Source: a bacterium ADurb.Bin236
Lineage (GTDB): Bacteria; UBP15; UBA6099
Length of the DNA stretch: 49,390 nt
Assembly: GCA_002069885.1 (NCBI GenBank)
Contig: MWCD01000028.1
Location: forward strand, 1-49,390
Direction of reading: 5' to 3'
A program made the position numbers and the translations under genes. A model generated the notes under the pieces. The model searched no databases, was not told where the DNA came from, and saw only the letters and a list, made by a program, of their open reading frames with translations. Shown one piece after another: positions 26,270 to 35,570 of the stretch (its first letter is position 1; each line of letters opens with the position of its first letter).

Positions 26270-27193
26270 ATGAAATCAGGCTCGCCCGGCGGCGCGGACC
26301 CAGCGCATCCGCCCTACCTCAAATGGTCTCTCAAAGACCGGCCCGACCCTCTGCGAAAAATTCTCATGGGCGCCTACATGGGCCGCGCCATCGACGTCAT
26401 CGACTTCTACGAATTCCTCGCGCGAACCGTCAGAATACCGCTAATCGGCAAATATTTCTTCAAACCCATCATCAACCTTTACGGGGCGAAATATCACTCC
26501 GGCAGGGCGACGCCGCTCAGAGACGTTCTGCCGCTGCTGGCAGAGGCGAAATCGCTGGCGGTTTCCGAGTGCTCGTGCCGGGCGCGTATGGGGGCCTGCT
26601 CCCACTCGACCCGCACATGCCTGAAGATTAACACCGGCGCCGAGGTCGAGGAGCGCAAGGGGCAGCTCAAGAGCGAAAGAGTAGACGCCGCAGAGGCCGC
26701 CCGCATCGTCTCTCAGGCGTTCGACGACGGCTTGATGCTTCAGGTAGAGTGGTGCATCGAGCCTTACACCTACTGCGTGTGCTGCTGCTGCGAGTGCTGC
26801 TGCGTGACGCGGCGGTTGCGGTTCGACAGCGGCATAGAGAGCGGGGTGTCCCCCAGCGAGTATCTGGCAGAGATAGACGCTGCGGCCTGCTCGCGCTGCG
26901 GCGCGTGCGAGCGTCTGTGTCCGGGCCGCGCGATAACGATACCGCAACTCGGGGCCGGCGATCCGTCCGTGCGCGAAAAGGATTGCGTCGGCTGCGGGCT
27001 GTGCGAGCGCCACTGCCCGGCGGGGGCGATTTCGCTGCGCTCCGTCCGCCCGCCCGCCGTCGCTCGCGATCGCGGCTGGTTCCACCACTTCATCATTTAC
27101 CTCTCATGCTATCTCGTTCTGGCCCCGCACTTCTACGTCTACCTTTTCCTCAAAGGCGGCCCCGGCGACCGCTCCCGCCCCCTCGACTGGTGA
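26270..27193 (+). CDS. 4Fe-4S ferredoxin-type membrane-anchored protein with extra Cys cluster
   Basis: 307 aa. GGAGG at 26256-26260 is nine bases before the ATG at 26270; the in-frame ATG at 26261 abuts it and is unlikely. Order of features: a Cys motif CSCRARMGACSHSTRTC (about 101-117), a striking run CVCCCCECCC (about 169-178), two classical 4Fe-4S motifs, CSRCGACERLCP (about 207-218) and CVGCGLCERHCP (about 239-250), and a C-terminal hydrophobic segment (FIIYLSCYLVLAPHFYVYLF). Probably an electron-transfer protein at the membrane; partner unknown. The first two Cys groups resemble the N-terminal region of a family of ferredoxins I have seen only as uncharacterised proteins. Confidence 0.8.
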   Translation: MKSGSPGGADPAHPPYLKWSLKDRPDPLRKILMGAYMGRAIDVIDFYEFLARTVRIPLIGKYFFKPIINLYGAKYHSGRATPLRDVLPLLAEAKSLAVSECSCRARMGACSHSTRTCLKINTGAEVEERKGQLKSERVDAAEAARIVSQAFDDGLMLQVEWCIEPYTYCVCCCCECCCVTRRLRFDSGIESGVSPSEYLAEIDAAACSRCGACERLCPGRAITIPQLGAGDPSVREKDCVGCGLCERHCPAGAISLRSVRPPAVARDRGWFHHFIIYLSCYLVLAPHFYVYLFLKGGPGDRSRPLDW

Positions 27194-27396
27194 CGATCAA
27201 AGAGCGCGATGCTTACCAGATAAGAATTGGTATATTATCTTTATTCGTTGCTGAAGGATGGTTTGATGCAACACATCGTGAAAACCGCGAAAACAAAGAT
27301 ACATCCATGCGGCAATTTCATTAACGCGCTATTAGCTGTCAATGGGCGCGCAACTGAGATATTTTGAGAAACGCTACACCACAAAAGCAATAGCAT

Positions 27397-29145
27397 CTAT
27401 TGTTCAGACACAGGAGCAAATTTCTGAATACGCTCGTTGCCATTGTCGGCAACATATATATAGCCTTTCGAATCCACTGCGATGCCAATGGGGTTCTGGA
27501 ACTCGCCGGGACCGGTTCCCTCGCTGCCAAATACCGACAACAGTTTTCCATTCTCATTTGCCACTATGATACGGTCATTCCCGCTGTCGCTAATGTATAC
27601 CTTGCCGTCTGGCCCGATGCACGCTCCCCTAGGAAAAGAAAGGTTTTCAATGATCGCAGCATCTAAGTTTGGGAAACGTAGCGAGGTTTCGCTTGGTGTG
27701 ACAATACCGAAATTGTCTGCCGAGGAATGCGACTCGATGATGAGGCTTTCCAGACTGTATTCACTCTTTGAAGGATCGCATTGATTTTCATATTTGTCGG
27801 TTTCTCTCACAAAATGTCCACTGCTGTCAAAAATAATGTGGGTTTTCTTGCCTGAGTCGAAAACGAAGACTTCGTCATTGCTATTTATGCAAAGCCCGGT
27901 TATTCCCTTATTCATAGAAGAGCCGGAAAATGCCCCCGGTTTTTCGCGGTCAATGCCGAGAGTGAGAAGGCGATTGAAGTCAGGATCGTACTTAATCACG
28001 CTATCGCCGAAAACATCCACGACCCATATGTTGCCATCATTGTCTTCCTTCAATGTGATAAACATTAAAAAGTCGTTAGAGTTTATTGCTCTTGCCAGCG
28101 GACTGTTCATGATGTCTGCTTCTATAGAGCGTATGATTGTTCCGTCCATTCTCTCAAAGAACAGTTTGCCGTCGCGGTATTCCAAGAGTTTAGGCTCCAT
28201 GTTGCTATTAATAAAAAAGGTGTAAGCGTTGCTTGCTTTTTCAGTGTTGCCATCTTCGCTGTTTGGCTCGTCGCGGATTAAATAATCTCTGTATTGCCAT
28301 ATTCCTTCAGGGAGAGTTATTGTTGGCTCGCTAGCTGAGTTATAAGCATTTTCCTCTGTCTGGAAGGATTCGAGGGCTATTGACGATTCAATCGAGCCTT
28401 TGTCCATGTCGACAATTAGCAGATGATATCCAGAGAACTCGGATTCAAGACAGTCGGAATTATCCGACGAGGATGTCGACAGGAGAAGGAGGGCCAATGT
28501 GTTATCTCCGGGTTTCGAATACGCTCCCACAGAGAAACTCGTAGACGCGCCCATAGAGATAGACATGTCGTGAAGAAGGAACGCAAAACTCATACGCATG
28601 ATAGGCAGTCCCGCTATTGCGTCTATGTCGATGGTTTTTTCCAGTATGAAAGGAGGCACGAAGTAGTTGTCAGCGAAATCAATGCCTGTTTCATCGAATT
28701 CCGAGCTGTTGAAGTCTTCGTCGCGTAGATTGGTTTTCTTCATAATGAATATTTTTGACCAACCTGCGTCTAAGATGAACACTCGGTCGCCGTTTGGAAT
28801 CACAGCTATCGGCCATTTTAGAGAGAAGTTCTCAAAACGGTTCACGCCGATTGCGGTGTAATATTTCCCAGTCGGACTAAATATCTGAATTCGAGAGTTT
28901 AGTGAATCGGCAATATATATCATCCCTCGATCATCAATCGCCACATCCGTCGGACGCCAAAACTTTCCCTTCCCATGTAGATCTGTAGCCCACTCATTTG
29001 CCTCAATGACAAAGTTAGGGGCGCTGTAGTTCAGATAAGAAATAGGCGATGCTATAGAGTTTTCTATTTGGGCACATTCGCACATCGCTTTAATCCCAGA
29101 AACCGATAATAATGTCAAGATAAAAGCGTATAATCGCAAGCTCAT
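27397..29145 (-). CDS. Secreted NHL-repeat (beta-propeller) protein
   Basis: 582 aa from ATG at 29145 (AGAGG just upstream); an upstream ATG (29166) lacks a site. Signal peptide MSLRLYAFILTLLSVSG. NHL-type propeller blades are visible at both ends: FWRPTDVAIDDRGMIYIADS, NSRIQIFSPTGKYY; and GPGEFQNPIGIAVDSKGYIY, VADNGNERIQKFAP; a middle part is less regular and Ser-rich. Such propellers act in extracellular or periplasmic binding or as scaffolds. The gene is visibly A/T-richer than its neighbours (TTT/AAA/ATT-rich codons), suggesting acquisition by transfer. Its 5' side abuts a gene-free stretch holding a dRS3-like palindrome. Confidence 0.8.
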   Translation of the reverse strand: MSLRLYAFILTLLSVSGIKAMCECAQIENSIASPISYLNYSAPNFVIEANEWATDLHGKGKFWRPTDVAIDDRGMIYIADSLNSRIQIFSPTGKYYTAIGVNRFENFSLKWPIAVIPNGDRVFILDAGWSKIFIMKKTNLRDEDFNSSEFDETGIDFADNYFVPPFILEKTIDIDAIAGLPIMRMSFAFLLHDMSISMGASTSFSVGAYSKPGDNTLALLLLSTSSSDNSDCLESEFSGYHLLIVDMDKGSIESSIALESFQTEENAYNSASEPTITLPEGIWQYRDYLIRDEPNSEDGNTEKASNAYTFFINSNMEPKLLEYRDGKLFFERMDGTIIRSIEADIMNSPLARAINSNDFLMFITLKEDNDGNIWVVDVFGDSVIKYDPDFNRLLTLGIDREKPGAFSGSSMNKGITGLCINSNDEVFVFDSGKKTHIIFDSSGHFVRETDKYENQCDPSKSEYSLESLIIESHSSADNFGIVTPSETSLRFPNLDAAIIENLSFPRGACIGPDGKVYISDSGNDRIIVANENGKLLSVFGSEGTGPGEFQNPIGIAVDSKGYIYVADNGNERIQKFAPVSEQ

Positions 29146-29549
29146 ATGATCCTCTTTGATAAACATTCAATTTTATTTATATTCAAAGAGTAATATATAT
29201 CAAAGCATCTGACTTTCACAAGGCAATTTGGAATTATGCGGCAGTTTATGTTTCTTTCAATCAGCGTGATTGTTGCAACATCGCGAAGGTGTTAGTGTAG
29301 CAAACACAGTGAGATATGGTATGGTTTTGAATTTAGGAATTCACATAAATGGCGAGTGTTTATAAGCGCATCGGAGCGGGCGATGGGAATGTATTTTGGG
29401 CGGGAGAAGAAATGTTTTGGTTTGAAAATGGGTTCCCGCTTTCGCGGGAATGACGGCACAGGAAAAGGGAGAATGAAGACAAACAGAAAATGGAACGGCA
29501 ACGCAAGATGAACAATGAAGGCACATGAAAGAAAAGGGAATGATGCCGG
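29146..29549. other. Gene-free stretch upstream of the NHL gene with REP-like palindrome
   Basis: No supportable gene. Contains an A/T-rich zone near 29150-29220 likely to hold the NHL promoter, and the dRS3-like palindrome at 29433-29450. A short minus-strand reading frame here translates as the SFPRKREP pattern typical of that repeat read in the wrong frame. Confidence 0.6.
29433..29450. repeat. REP/dRS3-like palindrome
   Basis: TTCCCGC TTTC GCGGGAA, flanked by TGACGG. It fits the pattern known from Neisseria dRS3 and widespread REP-like sequences (read as VIPAKAGT/SFPRKRE in shadow frames). Only one copy is seen in the window. Confidence 0.7.
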
Positions 29550-30749
29550 TTAGACAATTTCCGAGAGGAAGAAGCGATCGCGGGAGAGCATGGCTGGGGC
29601 GGCGGCGACGGCGATTCCGGCGAAGACCTGCCGGGCGCGTTTTGCGGACAGGCCGAGGTCGGGGTTTTCTCCTATGGCTTTCTGGACGAGTTGTATCAGG
29701 GGGAGCGGGGGAGGGGCCCACGGTGCGAAGTTCCGCATGCCGGCCAGCGTCAGCAGGCATCCGTTGCAGTAGCAGACAGTGGCGTCGGAGCGCGGCACGG
29801 CTGACTCTAGGGTTCTGCGAAATCCGGCGCGGGCGAGGTCTATCATCGCGTATCTGGAACACCCGGCGGCCACGCCGCAGCAGCCGGACTCTTTTTTCGT
29901 CAGCTTCATCTCGACCACCTTCGCGCCGAGTCTTTTCAGCAGCGCGCGCGGCGAGTCGTACATCCGCTCGTCCATCGTTTTCAGGTGGCACGAGTCCTGA
30001 ATTGACACCGTCATGTTGAGAGGCGCGCGGACTTCCAGCTCTCCGGAGTCGAATTTTTCGGCGAACCAGTCGGTTATGAGAACGGCCTCGAAGTCGAACT
30101 TCACGCCGAATTCTTTGGGGTATATGTTCGAGAGCATGTTCATGCAGGCGGCGCAGGGGAAGACGATTCTGCGGGCGTTGAGGCCGCTGAAAACGCGTCG
30201 CATCTTGAGAGCGGACTGTCTAGCCGCGTCGAACAGGCCCATGCGGTAGAACATCTCGCCGCAACAGTAATCGAAAGAGCCGAACGCGGGCAGGCTGTCG
30301 AACACGCGCGATTGGAGCGTTTCGGCGATGACGAGCGTGTTGCAGCCTGTGAACAGGACTTCATCGGAGTCTGGCGGATTCTTGATTTTTTCCAAGATGG
30401 ATTTCTGCGCGCGCGATTGCGGGACGGACGTGCGGAAATTGGGGAACTCGGTTGGAATGAGGTTGCGCGCTTTTTCCGGCAGACCTTCTTCGGCGTACCT
30501 CTCGCCCCAGCGAGTTCGGATGAGGGAATAGGGTCGGCAGCCGTTCGGGCATGCCGGGTCGCACGACCAGCAGCCCGCGCACAAATCGAGAACAACAGAG
30601 GGGCGGCCTTCCTTGAGATTGCGCATCTCCGCCGCCGCGCGTTTGGGGGTCAGGCTCATGTATGAGCATTTCGACAGGCATTCTCCGCAGGTTTCGCACT
30701 TCGAGAAGTCGAAAACTTCGGAAGGGTCGTTGTAGGTTTTGTCCGTCAT
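29550..30749 (-). CDS. Fe-S oxidoreductase with two CCG (heterodisulfide-reductase-type) domains
   Basis: 399 aa. N-terminal ferredoxin-like pair: CETCGECLSKC (about residues 18-28) and CAGCWSCDPACP (about 57-68), followed by two cysteine-rich CCG domains: DYCCGEMFYR with CAACMN, and DSCHLKT, SGCCGVAAGC with CNGC. This is the layout of HdrD/GlpC/LldE-type subunits that transfer electrons or reduce disulfides and ketoacids. No flavoprotein, hydrogenase or quinone partner is adjacent. The gene is divergent from the TamB-like gene with ~195 bp between starts. Ribosome site GGAG before the ATG. Confidence 0.85.
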   Translation of the reverse strand: MTDKTYNDPSEVFDFSKCETCGECLSKCSYMSLTPKRAAAEMRNLKEGRPSVVLDLCAGCWSCDPACPNGCRPYSLIRTRWGERYAEEGLPEKARNLIPTEFPNFRTSVPQSRAQKSILEKIKNPPDSDEVLFTGCNTLVIAETLQSRVFDSLPAFGSFDYCCGEMFYRMGLFDAARQSALKMRRVFSGLNARRIVFPCAACMNMLSNIYPKEFGVKFDFEAVLITDWFAEKFDSGELEVRAPLNMTVSIQDSCHLKTMDERMYDSPRALLKRLGAKVVEMKLTKKESGCCGVAAGCSRYAMIDLARAGFRRTLESAVPRSDATVCYCNGCLLTLAGMRNFAPWAPPPLPLIQLVQKAIGENPDLGLSAKRARQVFAGIAVAAAPAMLSRDRFFLSEIV

Positions 30750-30840
30750 GCCGCGCGCTCCGGGAGAAACCGCGCGGCAACCGCGCCCGCGCGCCTCCAG
30801 TTTGATTTTTTCAATATTAACGTAAAAGTGTCATGGTCGG

Positions 30841-30846
30841 TATAAT
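30841..30846 (+). promoter_or_regulatory. -10 element upstream of the TamB-like gene
   Basis: Consensus TATAAT, predicted start near 30853, leaving a ~92-base leader before the ATG at 30945. No good -35 is visible at normal spacing. Confidence 0.35.
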
Positions 30847-30944
30847 ATTTCTGTTAATGTGGCGAGGGCCGCGAAGCAACGCGGTCGGTGTTTGCGCGCG
30901 CGCATGAGCGGATAACGGCGCGCGGCGCGGGCGGCGGCTCGACT

Positions 30945-33900
30945 ATGAAGAAAAAAAAGTCGCTTAAAAGGAAACTATTCGCGTTCGCCGCGTATGCGGC
31001 GCTGGCTTTTGCTTTGTCGTGGGCTGTCGGGATATACGCGTTGAGCCGGATGGAAGTTCCCGGCCGCGCGGTGAAGGAGATTGAGACGCGCCTTTCGGGC
31101 GTCCTGAAGTCCCCGTTGGTCATCGGCAAAGTCAGGATAAATTATTTCGGGCAGATAGTGATAGACGGAGCGAGGCTGGGTTCCGAGGAAGACCCGATGG
31201 TTTCCATCGAGAAGATAACCGCGACGCTGAGCATTGCGCGGCTGCTGAAGGACAAGGGCAGCCCGGCCAACATCGTGCGAAAAGTGTCGCTGGAATCGCC
31301 GCGGATATGCATACGGAGGCTCGACGACGGATCATTCAACTTCGACGCGCTGATATCCGGCGGCGGCGGGGGCGCGGAAGCGGCCATGCCGGATTTCCCG
31401 ATAATAATCAGAAACGGATTTCTGGAGTTTACGGACGCGTTCGACGAGGCTCCGTTGCCCGTGCGCGCCGCCGCGCTCAAGGATTTCGAGGGAACAGTGG
31501 AGTTGCGAGGCGAGCGGGTTATCGCCATAAAGATACGTTCCTCCGAAGCGAGCCTCGCGGACGCGCTGGAGGCTGAATTCGAATTCGACCTGCGGGCCGG
31601 GTGGCGGCTGGACACGAAGCTGACCGGAGCGCCGCTTGCGATGGTCGCGGAAATCGCGGGGCTGAAGGGCGCGCGGGTAGGAGGCAATGCGGACATCCTG
31701 ACGTTCCGCGCGACGTCCACATACACCACAGTCGGGAATCCGCCCCGTTACTCTTGGGGCGGAGAGATCGAGGTGTCGGACGCGTGGCTGACCACCGCGG
31801 ACGGCGCGCATGAAATAACTGACATCAGAGGCAGGGCTACATATTCGGAGACGGCGGCTGCGATAGAGCGGGCCGGGTTCTCGATGCACGGAGGAGAGTT
31901 CAGGGCGACCGGCGCGGCGTTGCTTGGCGGCAACCTTGAATTCAACGGCAGGGCGAGTTTCAAGGGGGTTTCGCTTGGGATGGCGGCTGCGGCTTTATCC
32001 GTTCCGGCGGGCCACATCCCGGCGGGGCGGGCGGACGGGTTCGCCTATGTAAAGCTTGGGGGCGGCGCTCCGGCGGTCTCCGCGTGGGCGGCGGCGACGG
32101 GCGTCGAGTATCGCGGCCTTTCATTCGACAGTCTGGACGGCCAGTTGGCATACGACGGCGAAAGGGCGGAATACGGATTTAACGCGAGCGGCCCCAGCGG
32201 GTCGCTGGAGGCGCGCGGAACCGCAGTCATAGTTCCCGGCGGCGCTCCGACGGTGAAGGCGGTCGTCGAGTTCTCAGGATTCGAGCTGGCGGAAGCGTTG
32301 GCGGCGGCGGAAATCGACCCCGGCGTCCCCGCGAGCGGTTTGCTGGAAGGCGAACTGTTCATAGGCGGCGGGATTTCCGCCAAGCGGCTGCCTGACGCGT
32401 TCGGCACGGCGAGGGGCGCGGACATGAGGATAGCGGACGCGAGCGGGGTGTCCGCCACGTTGAGTTTCAGGCATTCGGCGGGCGTTTTCACAATCGAGAA
32501 CCTCGTGGCGGAAGCGGAAGACGAGTTGCTGATTGCCGACGGGACAATAGGCGCGGACGGCGCGCTGGACATATCGGTCGACGCGGCGGTGGCTAGAGTG
32601 ACCACGGCGCTGGCGCTCGCCAGACGCGAGGACATTCCCGGCGCAGGCGCGATAAAGCTTTCAGGAGCCGTCGGAGGCTCTATTTCAGCTCCCACATTCC
32701 GGGGTTCCGTCGAGGGCCGCGACATAATGGTCAGCGACATGGCCGCCGACAGAGTGACTGGCGGCGTGGCGTATTCGGCGGACGTGGTCAGGCTTTCCGA
32801 ACTGAAAATCTACACAGGAAAGAACGTTCAGGTGGTTGACGGCAGCTTGGACTTGGCGCAAAGGACGGCGAACCTCGAAGTGAGGATGCGCGACGCGTCC
32901 GTCGCCGGGTTGGCCGGGCTGGCGGCGGACACCTTCCGCTCCGATTTCGAGCCGCCCGCGGACCTAGACGGCTTCATTGATGTCGACGCGCTCGTTTCAG
33001 GCTCTTTCGACTATCCCGTGATTTCAGTCAAGGTGTCAGCGCGGGACATCGTGGCATACGGCGAGAAGATAGACCGCGCGGCCGTCTGGATGGAATATGA
33101 CAGGTTCCTGAGAATAGCCGAGGGGTCCACGGTGTCTGCTTTCGGAGGCGAGACGAAGGTTTCGGGGCTGCTGGACCCCGAAGCGATAGACCTGATGTTC
33201 GAGGCGTCCGGGATTCAGGCTGAAAAGATATCGCGGGGCAAGGACTTCGGCGTTTCGGGCAAGATAAAAGGTTTCTGTTCAGTCACAGGCTCTTTCAGGT
33301 CGCCTCTGGCGAGGATGAGTTTCACATCCTCCGGGCTGGACATACTCGGCTCCCGGTTCAAGCTGGAGAGCGCGGGCGTGGAACTGAGGCAGTCCAACAG
33401 GGTGACGATAGACGGAGTGGAGTTGTCGCGCGGCTCGGAGAGGTACAGGATCGACGCGACTTACGAAGCCGAGACAGGCGGGCTGGACATGACGGCGACG
33501 CTGGCGGGAGCCCAGTTGAGGACGCTTGCGGACATGTTCGAGGGAGCGGCGCGGCTGGAGGCGTACTCCGAAGGACAAAACGCGACTCTGCGCATCGACC
33601 TGCCCGGAGGAATGTCGGGCGCTATCGACGGCAGCGTCCGCGTGTTCTCCGCCGCTGACGGACTTGCCGGGGCCATCGACCTGTCGGGCGAAGGGCTTGC
33701 TCTCGGCGCGTATCCGATAGACGAGATGGAATTCTCCGGCGGCTTCATTGGCAAATCCATAGAGATACGGAAGTTCGAGGCGCAGAACGAGCTGGCTCTC
33801 GTGGAGGCGAACGGCAAGCTCAACCTTGAACGCGCGGAGTCGTCGCTGCTCAAAGTGAGCGCCACCGGCATCGAGCTTAAGCGGCTGTCCGACTCCGGCG

Positions 33901-35561
33901 TGGTGTCAGCGCCAGTCAGCGGGATGCTCGACCTAGACATAGACATCGTTTCGGAGTCCGGCAGGCAGAAGATGGAAGGCTCGCTGTACGTCTCCGAGCC
34001 GTCGGCGCTGGGAGTCAGGATGGACAGGATGAGGGGGCAGTTCGAGTTTGACGGGAAAGCCCTTTCGCTGAAGAACCTGCAGGCGCAGCGCGGCTCGGAC
34101 CTGCTGGCGATATTCGCAGTGTTGCCGGTCAGCAAAGACTACGGCGACAGGTTCTCGATGTCGCTGAACTCCGCGGGGATGGACCTCTCGCCGCTGAATC
34201 CGCTGCTGGGCGGGGACATAACGGTGACGGGCCGCGCGGCGATCGAGAACGTCCGTGTCTCCGGCGGGCTTGAGAACCCGTCTTTCTCAGGAGAGGTCAG
34301 GCTGCTTAACGCTGGCCTGTCGGCTTCGGTTCTTAAACCCGCGCTTTCGGCCATAAACGGCTCGCTCATATTCTCGAAGGACTCTTTGCGCTCGCAGGAT
34401 TTGCGAGGAATGATGGGCGACCGCGCAGTGACCGCCGCGCTCAGCGCCAAATTCAAAGGCGTATCCGTCGAGACCGCTTCGCTCGATATCGGAGACATCG
34501 AAAATCTTAACGTGGAATATTCGAACATATACAAAGGGCGCGCGACCCTGACCGGAATCGCGCTGAGGTACTCTCCCGGCAGGCTGGATGTCGGAGGCAG
34601 GGAAGGAGCGACGCCGACGCTCAAGGCTCACAACGGCTCGTTCATGATACCGAGTTTCAGCGCGGGCGGCGCTCCGGCCAAACCAGCCCTCGCTGTCCAT
34701 TTCGGCCCGCAGCCGCTCAACATCGTCGTAGGCGACGGCTTCCAAGTGCAGAGCGCGTGGAGGAACATGCGGCTCACTCCGACCGGGCGCGTTCAGGTGT
34801 CCGGCAGTATTGATAATCCGCAACTTAAAGGATGGCTCTCCGCCACGCGCGGCCACATCGGATTCTACACCACCACTTTCAGGACGACCGAGACGATAAT
34901 CGGGTTCAACACAATCGAGGGCGTCGGGGTGGTTCCGATATTCTATACCGAGGCGGTGGCGAACGCGCAGGGCACGGAGATAACGATGCGCGTGTCCGGC
35001 CCGATGGTGGACATCGCGCTGTATCCTGCGTATCAGGAACTGTGCGGGACTGCGGGAGGAGACGCCGGGGTCGGCGCAGCCGACGCCATAGGCGCTCCGA
35101 CAATAGCCATGGGCGACGCCGGCGACATAGTCGTCCCGGTGTGTCCGCGCGCGAGGTTCGAGGCGTATGAGGACAATGACATAGCGGGCCGCCCGCTGAC
35201 CGAGGAGCAGATACTTATGCGGCTCGGCATGGTGGACGCCCTAACAGGCGACCGCTCCGCCGCCGACGCGCTTGAAACTCTCGCAGTCGGCGCCGTCTCC
35301 CCCTTCGTCGGCTCCGTCATCGAAAGGGGCGTAAACCTTGAAAACTTTACAATTAACCTTGACCCTAACAAAGATGTGCTTGTAAAATTGGAAAAACGTC
35401 TCACGGACAGTGTTTCTATCCGTTATGAAAGACTGTTCTCAGAAGACGAAACAGAACTATTAGAACTGCGGTACGAATTCAGGAAACGCAGCTTCCTGAA
35501 GTGGGGGATAGATCAGGATAGCGAAACCGACTACCAAGTCGAGTATCGACTTAGGTTTTGA
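30945..35561 (+). CDS. TamB/AsmA-like intermembrane bridge protein
   Basis: About 1538 aa. I start at the ATG at 30945, which opens an N-terminal membrane anchor (LFAFAAYAALAFALSWAVGI). The body is long repeating beta structure with many ISGN-like short repeats, as expected for the groove-forming bridge proteins that move phospholipids between membranes or aid barrel assembly. The C-terminus matches the TamB/DUF490 domain: GWLSATRGHIGFYTTTFR, FNTIEGVGVVPIFYTEAVA, LTEEQILMRLGMVDAL, KLEKRLTDSVSIRYERLF and the final QVEYRLRF ending in Phe. Length compares with other TamB-like proteins. The sigma factor gene starts 9 bp after its stop, so they probably share a transcript. Confidence 0.85.
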   Translation: MKKKKSLKRKLFAFAAYAALAFALSWAVGIYALSRMEVPGRAVKEIETRLSGVLKSPLVIGKVRINYFGQIVIDGARLGSEEDPMVSIEKITATLSIARLLKDKGSPANIVRKVSLESPRICIRRLDDGSFNFDALISGGGGGAEAAMPDFPIIIRNGFLEFTDAFDEAPLPVRAAALKDFEGTVELRGERVIAIKIRSSEASLADALEAEFEFDLRAGWRLDTKLTGAPLAMVAEIAGLKGARVGGNADILTFRATSTYTTVGNPPRYSWGGEIEVSDAWLTTADGAHEITDIRGRATYSETAAAIERAGFSMHGGEFRATGAALLGGNLEFNGRASFKGVSLGMAAAALSVPAGHIPAGRADGFAYVKLGGGAPAVSAWAAATGVEYRGLSFDSLDGQLAYDGERAEYGFNASGPSGSLEARGTAVIVPGGAPTVKAVVEFSGFELAEALAAAEIDPGVPASGLLEGELFIGGGISAKRLPDAFGTARGADMRIADASGVSATLSFRHSAGVFTIENLVAEAEDELLIADGTIGADGALDISVDAAVARVTTALALARREDIPGAGAIKLSGAVGGSISAPTFRGSVEGRDIMVSDMAADRVTGGVAYSADVVRLSELKIYTGKNVQVVDGSLDLAQRTANLEVRMRDASVAGLAGLAADTFRSDFEPPADLDGFIDVDALVSGSFDYPVISVKVSARDIVAYGEKIDRAAVWMEYDRFLRIAEGSTVSAFGGETKVSGLLDPEAIDLMFEASGIQAEKISRGKDFGVSGKIKGFCSVTGSFRSPLARMSFTSSGLDILGSRFKLESAGVELRQSNRVTIDGVELSRGSERYRIDATYEAETGGLDMTATLAGAQLRTLADMFEGAARLEAYSEGQNATLRIDLPGGMSGAIDGSVRVFSAADGLAGAIDLSGEGLALGAYPIDEMEFSGGFIGKSIEIRKFEAQNELALVEANGKLNLERAESSLLKVSATGIELKRLSDSGVVSAPVSGMLDLDIDIVSESGRQKMEGSLYVSEPSALGVRMDRMRGQFEFDGKALSLKNLQAQRGSDLLAIFAVLPVSKDYGDRFSMSLNSAGMDLSPLNPLLGGDITVTGRAAIENVRVSGGLENPSFSGEVRLLNAGLSASVLKPALSAINGSLIFSKDSLRSQDLRGMMGDRAVTAALSAKFKGVSVETASLDIGDIENLNVEYSNIYKGRATLTGIALRYSPGRLDVGGREGATPTLKAHNGSFMIPSFSAGGAPAKPALAVHFGPQPLNIVVGDGFQVQSAWRNMRLTPTGRVQVSGSIDNPQLKGWLSATRGHIGFYTTTFRTTETIIGFNTIEGVGVVPIFYTEAVANAQGTEITMRVSGPMVDIALYPAYQELCGTAGGDAGVGAADAIGAPTIAMGDAGDIVVPVCPRARFEAYEDNDIAGRPLTEEQILMRLGMVDALTGDRSAADALETLAVGAVSPFVGSVIERGVNLENFTINLDPNKDVLVKLEKRLTDSVSIRYERLFSEDETELLELRYEFRKRSFLKWGIDQDSETDYQVEYRLRF

Positions 35562-35570
35562 TGGAGAGCC

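Noticed and set aside
27194-27396. tRNA or small RNA between the ferredoxin and NHL genes
   Set aside because: No acceptor stem, T-loop pattern or strong hairpin could be found; only A/T-rich sequence is present.
29292-29501. Short minus-strand reading frame with SFPRKREP
   Set aside because: It is the shadow translation typical of the REP/dRS3-like palindrome and has no ribosome site or codon signal.
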